Shown here one piece after another: positions 57,650 to 64,000 of a stretch of DNA of 64,000 nt; within the stretch, counting starts at the first letter, position 1; each line of letters begins with the position of its first letter. The notes under the pieces are model-generated. The model had not been told where the DNA came from, searched no databases, and was given only the letters and a program-made list of their open reading frames with translations. Origin of the DNA: Latrodectus hesperus (taxonomy: Eukaryota; Arthropoda; Arachnida; Araneae; Theridiidae); the NCBI GenBank assembly GCA_037975125.1, contig CM075860.1:22670274-22734273 (forward strand), read 5' to 3'. The position numbers and the translations under genes were made by a program.

Positions 57650-59586
57650 AATCAAATTTAAATAAACAACAGTCAAATTTGATAACTTTTAGCAATCATA
57701 CTTATAATGTAACTGAAACCAGTTTCGTTATTGCGTGGAATATCGTTCATGCAAAACTCTCATATGGAGTGGAAGAGTTTATTTAAAAAAAAAAAAAAAA
57801 TTGGAATATGCCCTTAAAATTTTAGATCCAAATAATGCATTGTTGCACAAAGTTGTTTCGCAATTTCCCATCACGAGGCCCACAACTAGATGAACGCATA
57901 ACAGCAATTAATGCATCTCTTGAGTATAGTTAATAAATGATTTAAAGAACTGCGCTTGATGAATTGACAGATATCACACAGCTTCAACAACTGGCAGAAT
58001 TCATATGTTTTGTTTCACCTGACTTCGTTGTTGAACAAGAATTATTAGATTTAGTAGCACTTCAAGAGTCAACCCATGGTGTCGATATCAAAAATGCATT
58101 ACAATTTATAATGTAAACTTTTGATGAGTCCCTTAATAAAATTGTAAACATTATGCATCTGATGGAGCACCGGCAACGTTGGTTAAGAAAATCGGTATTA
58201 TTGGGCTTTTAAGAGATAATTCCACAATTCATACGGATCCACTGCCTAATTCATCAAGCACATCGCGTTATAAAATATTTAAAATATCCTGATGATATGT
58301 ATAATGTTATTATAAACAGTGTTACACAATGTAAATTATATTCGCACCAATGCAGAAAACCATCGATATTTCAAAAGTTTCCTTAAAGATTCAAAGGACG
58401 AAGAACTTCCAAATAAGATTAATTTCTTTTGCATTGTAGCTGCAAAATACTAAATTGATTTGTAGATTTGTTTGATCCGATAACTGCATTTCTAAAAGAA
58501 AATAACTTATTCAGAATTAGACGATGACAAGTGGTTACAAGGCTTACATGGAACATTTGACAACATTGAGTTTAAAATTGCAGGGGAAAGGTAAAATAGT
58601 ATCTGGCCACTCACAGTGTATATTTAGTTTTCAAACAAAATTACAACTTAAAAAAAAACATTTTCTCATTTCTTTTTAATTAAAAGAATTTGTTCCAATG
58701 TTTAAGAAATAAACGAGTATATAAAAAAGCTAGAAAGAATATTAAGGAATTTCAAAATATATTTCAATGCTTGGAATATTTTAAATCATCTCTTAATTTT
58801 CTGAATCCATTTGAAATTAACATAATTTAAGGTGAGATTTCCATTTCCAATTTAATTATGAACAAAAAAGCATCAGAAGAATTAGAAATAGAAAGGCAAG
58901 AAGAGCAAGCACTACAATTAAAATATAAGTCGTCGACGATTATTGAATTTTGGAAATTTGCACCAGAATTGAAGTATCCTGAATTAAAAAACCTTCTTGT
59001 CGAATTAATTCAATATTTGGAACATTGTTGTTTTTGTTGTTACTAATGACACTTGGACAAGCCAAGCTCGCTATGCCTTTGCTATGCGAATTTAAGTCAA
59101 TTGGGAGCATCTTTCGTTTAATGAGAGCACCATGAAGGTGAATGTATGACTTTTGCTCTTCAAACCCTCCGATAGATGGCAGCACAAGTGGATAAACTCC
59201 CTCAATTTTGGCATTGATCTAAAGCGGGAGTAAATTTCTCCAGACCATTGCACCCATTGTAACTGCTCAACGACCGACCACAGGACTTTCAATTCCACAG
59301 ATTTTTCGATCACGTGTATCGCATATACTCTGTGGGTCTTTGGCGGCATTGAGAATCGAACCCCACCCTTCCGGATGGAAGGCCGATACCCTAACCACTA
59401 GGCTACCACGGCCCTAAAACATTGTGTGGATGATTGTACTTATGTGAATTATTTTATTCCACTTTAAAATTCATGAAGTCCAGACACCGATCAGTATTAA
59501 CTAACCAGCTTCTCAAAGAATTACTGAGAAATACTGCCACTATTTATTCCCCAAATTTTAAAGAATTATTAAGAGAAGTAAGGTAA
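57650..59586 (+). pseudogene. hAT transposase (ZBED5/GTF2IRD2-like) pseudogene
   Basis: Ordered pieces: 'KQQSNLITFSNHTYNVTETS', 'FVIAWNIVHAKLSYGVEEF', 'LDERITAINASLEYS', 'ALDELTDITQLQQLAEFICF', where the family has a D(E)STD box, 'LDLVALQESTHGVDIKNAL', 'CLIHQAHRVIKYL', 'FKSSLNFLNPFEINI', 'IEFWKFAPELKYPELKNLLV', then after the SINE 'STLKFMKSRHRSVLTNQLLK' and 'NTATIYSPNFKELLREV'. This is the order of hAT transposases with the C-terminal dimerisation (FSTMN.IKs..RS.LT) region. The N-terminal BED finger is not seen. Many stops and shifts make it dead. Domain assignment is from recalled family motifs. Confidence 0.82.
59029..59417 (-). mobile_element. SINE family B inserted in the hAT (minus)
   Basis: The minus strand has 'GCCGTGGTAGCCTAGTGGTT' (A box), 'GGGGTTCGATTCTCAATGCC' (B box), 'GTTGAGCAGTTACAATGGG', 'CTGCCATCTATCGGAGG', and the 3' end 'CATTAGTAACAACA'. 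Flanked by AACATTGT at 59021-59028 and 59418-59425. It splits the hAT transposase near its C-terminal dimerisation region. Confidence 0.88.
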
Positions 59587-59780
59587 ATGTGTTTAATTTT
59601 TAATATAAATATAATTTCGGTAAGAAGAATTTTAATACCTTTCATGCATACTTTTTAAGTAAGTAATTATTTTTGCTCGTGAAAAAATTCAAATTTTGAC
59701 TAAAGGATCGGACAATTAAAGAGCTTGATCTCCCCCCTGTAATATACTATGATTATCCTAAAAGATCCTAACACTCTACT

Positions 59781-59782
<2 letters not shown>

Positions 59783-59865
<83 letters not shown>
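59783..59865. repeat. (TA)n microsatellite, 83 bp
   Basis: Uninterrupted TA. Confidence 0.97.
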
Positions 59866-59868
<3 letters not shown>

Positions 59869-60121
59869 CCCAATGTCTTTTCGCAATATCCCTGCCTTTA
59901 ACTTCAATTTTTATCGATTCCTTTTTCTACATACTTTCTTTTGTTTTCTTCTTTTCCTTATTGAAATCTATTTTAAAATTTCTAAAGTCTGCTCTAGTTT
60001 GCAGTCTCTGTAGTTACATCATATATTTTAATTTGTTAAAAACATATATAAGAATTTACATTATCAATAACTTAATTTAATTTACTCTCAATTTTAAATT
60101 TAATTAAAAATAAAAATAAAC

Positions 60122-60668
60122 GGTACATTTCCGTTTCGCCGGCGCTGGCGATAAAGTCGCCAAAAATGATAAAACCGGCGCTAGAGGGAATCTCCGCTGG
60201 TAACCTTTTACTGCTACGTTTCCAAAACATGTGACGGCCTTTTACTGTCAACGACTTTATTTCGACTCCTTTTTTTCCATTTCAAAATATTATGCTATGT
60301 TGCTATATATACAAATTTAATAATTTCATTAAATCTCTCTAGAAAAAACGGATTTTAAAAATGTATCTTAAAAAATAATAATCAAAACAAATTCACATAA
60401 AAATATGTAAAAAAAAATAATAATAAGATTTTAAAATATGCATCACCCGATAAATTGCAATCTAATATAATTAGTAAATAAATTGAGGCTCTGGCACCCA
60501 TCATTCCACGCATAGCGTGAACACGAGAACAACAATTAAATAAATAAATTTAAAAATTTTTACATACACCATTATTTAAAAATTTTTATGTGTATACTCT
60601 GAGATGTCACCAATTGGCGACTTAATTTTCGCTTGGCGAGATTTGTGCCGTCGAAACGGAAAAGTACC
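60122..60668. mobile_element. Unclassified MITE with 8-bp target duplication
   Basis: Terminal inverted repeats begin GGTACATTTCCGTTTCG (left) and GGTACTTTTCCGTTTCG (right, other strand) and match at 20 of 22 positions. A perfect 8-bp direct repeat AAATAAAC lies at 60114-60121 and 60669-60676. A second inner block AAGTCGCCAA occurs near both ends. No coding capacity. The 8-bp duplication fits hAT, P or Merlin types, but the GGTAC tip is not one I can assign. Confidence 0.85.
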
Positions 60669-60724
60669 AAATAAACATATATAGATCGACATATTTATAT
60701 AAAAAATATAAACTGAAATATGAA

Positions 60725-61000
60725 GAAATTGGAGTTATGAAAATATGAAAAAATAGTAAGAAGCATAGGTACCATGTCTTCTTCAGGTGGGATACGGCCA
60801 ACTATACAAACGATACAAATACTCTTTTCAGGCGAGCTACGAGTAAGTTAAAAAAACAATAATATTCCCCTTAAATTTATTTTAAACTATGTAGGAAGTA
60901 GGGAATCGCTTAAAAGATTGAAGTATATATACATAATGCATAGTTTTTAAAACTTCTGAAGGGTCACCCAAACATTGAAGAGCTTATAAGAATTTAAAAA
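60725..61000. repeat. Fold-back family H relative
   Basis: Contains 'GCATAGGTACCATGTCTTC' and 'TTCAGGTGGGATACGGCC' like the 45112 arm, 'CTCTTTTCAGGCGAGC' like its loop, and 'CTTCTGAAGGGTCACCCAA' plus 'GAAGAGCTTATAAG' like the loop of the 54381 fold-back on the other strand. It links the two fold-backs to one superfamily. Confidence 0.65.
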
Positions 61001-61229
61001 AAAAATAACTGCCGTTATATTTTTAAACTACTTTAATTTTTAAACTATTTTGATATTAACCTTCCTTAATTATAAAATTCCATAATTTTTTAAACGACTT
61101 TAATTTTTAAACTTAAAACGAAAATAATTTATGCTGTGTAAATTTAAATGTATCTATAATTTTTAAAAAAAATAAATAAATAAATATTATTAGGAAAAAA
61201 TATATTGAATTTTCAGCAAAGAATCTATC

Positions 61230-61911
<682 letters not shown>

Positions 61912-62019
61912 TGACTAATTAAGTTGGATTTAATCAGATGCTTATTTTTGCTGGCTGCTGTTCACAATAAGGGCGAAATATTCAGATTTACATAACGCCA
62001 GATATGAATTTCTGAGACT

Positions 62020-62290
62020 TTGGAAGGGGAACATTCGGATCCCTGAATAATAAACACTCGTCAGCGGCCATTCGTCTCTGTCAGCACCTTTCAAAAACAG
62101 AGAATGAACTCGGCCCCCGACGGTGAATTCGCGTCAGCGCATGATGAATGAGGTCCTTTGAGGGTGAGGCTGAATTGTCACCAGCGCTGCCACATCATCC
62201 TGGGAAAAAGATGTTTACCTGACATAACTTGATTGAGGGAGTGGCAGGAATGAAGACATCTGGGGGCATAACGAGACATTTTTAAAACAA
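62020..62290. other. GC-richer unique island
   Basis: A segment such as 'CTCGGCCCCCGACGGTGAAT' and 'CACCAGCGCTGCCACATC' stands out from AT-rich flanks. No frame, repeat partner or RNA fold was recognised. Candidate conserved non-coding element. Confidence 0.3.
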
Positions 62291-62372
62291 TTTTACCACT
62301 GATGAAAGCGAAAGATCTACGCATAGTAAAATTTACAATGTTTGACAACAATAATCTGACATAAAACTTAAG

Positions 62373-62629
62373 AACATCTCATATTAAGAATGTGTTTCTT
62401 GTTCTGTTCAAAAATTAATTGTACTATCGTAAAAAAGTACTATTTCAAGAAAGTGATTGAACAAGTCCATATTTATAGTTTCATTAACATTGAAATCATC
62501 TAATATTAATAATGTGTTGCCTGTTCTATCCGAAAATTAATTATATAATTAATAAATTGTGCTGTGTTGTAAACATATACTATTTCAAGAAATAGGTAGA
62601 ACAAATACTTATTTATATTGTCATTACTA
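62373..62629. repeat. Diverged tandem dimer, ~125-bp unit
   Basis: Units at about 62373-62495 and 62496-62629 share 'ATCT.ATATTAA.AATGTGTT', 'AAAATTAATT', 'TACTATTTCAAGAAA' and 'GAACAA.TCC.TATTTATA'. Confidence 0.7.
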
Positions 62630-62864
62630 AGCTGCTGGTACAAGTGGTAAACATTTTCCAAGCTTTTGAGAAAAATTGTGATTTAGAATTTAAATATATT
62701 TAAAACATAACTTAGCATTATTCAAAATGTTTTTTGCCCCTCAAAATGAAGTCTTTTTATTAGATAAGCTGGAAAGAAATGAAATGAGATGTAAAAAGAT
62801 TGAAAGAAGATATTTAATATTGATATTGAGACGCTTTCATCCAGCTTCCAGTGCATTTTACATT

Positions 62865-62925
62865 GCTGTTGTTGCTTATCCCCTGGTGTTATAAAGCCTA
62901 CAGCCTACACCAAGTTCAAAAGGCT
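62865..62925 (-). mobile_element. Non-LTR 3' tail (CAA-tail family, minus)
   Basis: The minus strand reads 'AACACCAGGGGATAAGCAAC' and then AACAGC, the GGATAAGC-(CAA)n signature of the copies at 22700 and 52636. Upstream coding is not recognisable. Confidence 0.5.
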
Positions 62926-62929
62926 CTGA

Positions 62930-63539
62930 CGCACAAGTTTCGCATAGATTTCATCCTATTCAACCCACAGCTGCCTCCAAAAGGCAATTTACACTGCAGG
63001 CGGGTTTTGAAAAAGTGACAAACTCATTCGCCCAGAGGTCAACAACAAAATATTCAAAAATCTGAAAAAGAAGTTTCCAAAGTTTATTTACAAAATAAAT
63101 ATATTTACCAGTTAAGCAAGTTGCGTTTTGGGAATGCAAAAAGAAGTGGGGATAGCACGCCAAACATACATTTTCTGTATCCTTTGAAGATACATTACAA
63201 TTTTCTTAAGGAAGACCATAAAAACTCTCCTTCACCATTCTAGAAATGAAATGAATACAGCAGAACTGAATTCAGCAACATTTTTTATTGCAGCAGTATG
63301 AGCTTTAATCAGATTTCATATCAGTGTTAATTTAAGAATCACTGTATCTCAGTAGTTGACAAAAGACTTAGGTTGCATTACATTTTCTGGTAAATAACGA
63401 TGGCGAAATGAATACAGCGCTTTTATTTGCTGCACGAACATGTATCGAGGCGAAATGGCTAACTATCTATGAAAAGTCATTTTGGACAACGATTTACATC
63501 TCGGACGATAAAATGCAATACAAATGCTTAAAATGTTTG
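62930..63539. other. Unassigned stretch
   Basis: A minus frame at 62960-63163 lies just upstream of the non-LTR tail but shows no recognised motif. Otherwise nothing seen. Confidence 0.4.
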
Positions 63540-63690
63540 GTATTCAAAAAATAGTGAGTTCGAATCCCGAACCCACAGCCGTTTTTTTCTCATGGCTGCT
63601 AGGGCATGTTAAATATATCGTGGTCACAATATTCTCCATATGAAATGATATTTCTAGATACAATGTCAAAATTAGTGTTTATTACGGATT
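63540..63690 (+). mobile_element. SINE family C fragment (plus)
   Basis: 'GTGAGTTCGAATCCCGAAC' (B box), 'GGGCATGTTAAAT', 'GTCACAATATTCTCCATATG' and 'AAATGATATTTCTAGA' follow the family C order; the A-box end is lost. Confidence 0.65.
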
Positions 63691-64000
63691 AAACTAAAGA
63701 TAAACGTTGTCACCAAAACAACGAGCAGAACATGTAGTTTAAGTTCGCTAGAGACTAAAATTTGATAATAAGCTTCATACCATTCCTGACATTCATTCTC
63801 AATTCACCACCCCTATACACACAAACACCAGTAGATATGCAAACATTTTATTCACACATATTCATAAATGGCTTTTGATTTTTGTATTTTTATTGACTGC
63901 ACCGAATTTTGTCAGCTATTTGTCTTATGGTGATATTCTCATATTTGTATCATAAAGTGCTTTTTAAATAAAAATAATGAATTTATTAAATAACAGTGCA
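63691..64000. other. AT-rich stretch, nothing recognised
   Basis: No supported feature up to the window end. Confidence 0.5.

Larger units (their letters stand above)
57101..59739 (+). mobile_element. hAT element with 8-bp target duplication
   Basis: Bounded by a perfect 8-bp direct repeat TAATATAC at 57093-57100 and 59740-59747. The ends are CAGGTGTGGCC... and, on the other strand, CAGGGGGGAGATC...; both reach CTCTTT near the tip, as expected of short imperfect hAT inverted repeats. It holds a decayed plus-strand hAT transposase and a later SINE insertion. Length without the SINE is about 2.24 kb. Confidence 0.85.

Overview
The window looks like intergenic, repeat-dominated DNA from a metazoan nuclear genome. 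It is very AT-rich, has no long open reading frames and no convincing host exon, and is filled with tRNA-derived SINEs, decayed DNA transposons, non-LTR retrotransposon ends, fold-back repeats and long (TA)n tracts. The transposon families (mariner, DUF4817-type Tc1/mariner relatives, hAT, piggyBac, Jockey-like non-LTR ends) fit an arthropod, and an arachnid is my best guess. That guess rests on recall of family style, not on a search; one SINE block recalls mollusc SINEs.

Layout. 1-13 kb: a decayed ~58-bp minisatellite, SINE families C, D and A, a decayed mariner (8.4-8.8 kb), a chimeric SINE with target-site duplications (11.6-11.95 kb) and a decayed hAT transposase (12.1-13.0 kb). 13.8-15.1 kb: a complete but dead mariner with both inverted ends. 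18.6-20.75 kb: a DUF4817-type transposon sitting inside a (TA)n tract. 22.7-26.4 kb: non-LTR 3' ends and an internally deleted non-LTR element with a perfect 14-bp target duplication. 27.6-28.4 kb: a shortened relative of the 18.6-kb transposon that keeps only the DNA-binding part of the transposase. 29-38 kb: SINEs, a piggyBac fragment cut off at a (TA)n tract and an old ~1-kb tandem duplication. 40-42 kb: a second internally deleted non-LTR copy and SINEs. 45-47.8 kb: a perfect 134-bp-arm fold-back and more SINEs. 49.1-50.65 kb: a ten-copy satellite array. 50.9-52.9 kb: two head-to-tail non-LTR fragments. 54.4-55.45 kb: a fold-back with ~479-bp arms. 57.1-59.74 kb: a hAT element with an 8-bp target duplication, itself interrupted by a SINE. 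60.1-60.7 kb: an unclassified MITE with an 8-bp target duplication. 60.7-64 kb: fold-back family relatives, the longest TA tract and small duplications.

No set of genes works together here; the biology is that of mobile DNA. The most notable signals are the fold-back family anchored on (TA)n tracts, the chimeric SINE that moved as one unit, the paired internally deleted non-LTR elements, the DNA-binding-domain-only transposon derivative, and a CTCF-like core motif carried in transposon ends and in a SINE family. All family names given with letters (SINE A-F, fold-back family H) are labels made for this window.
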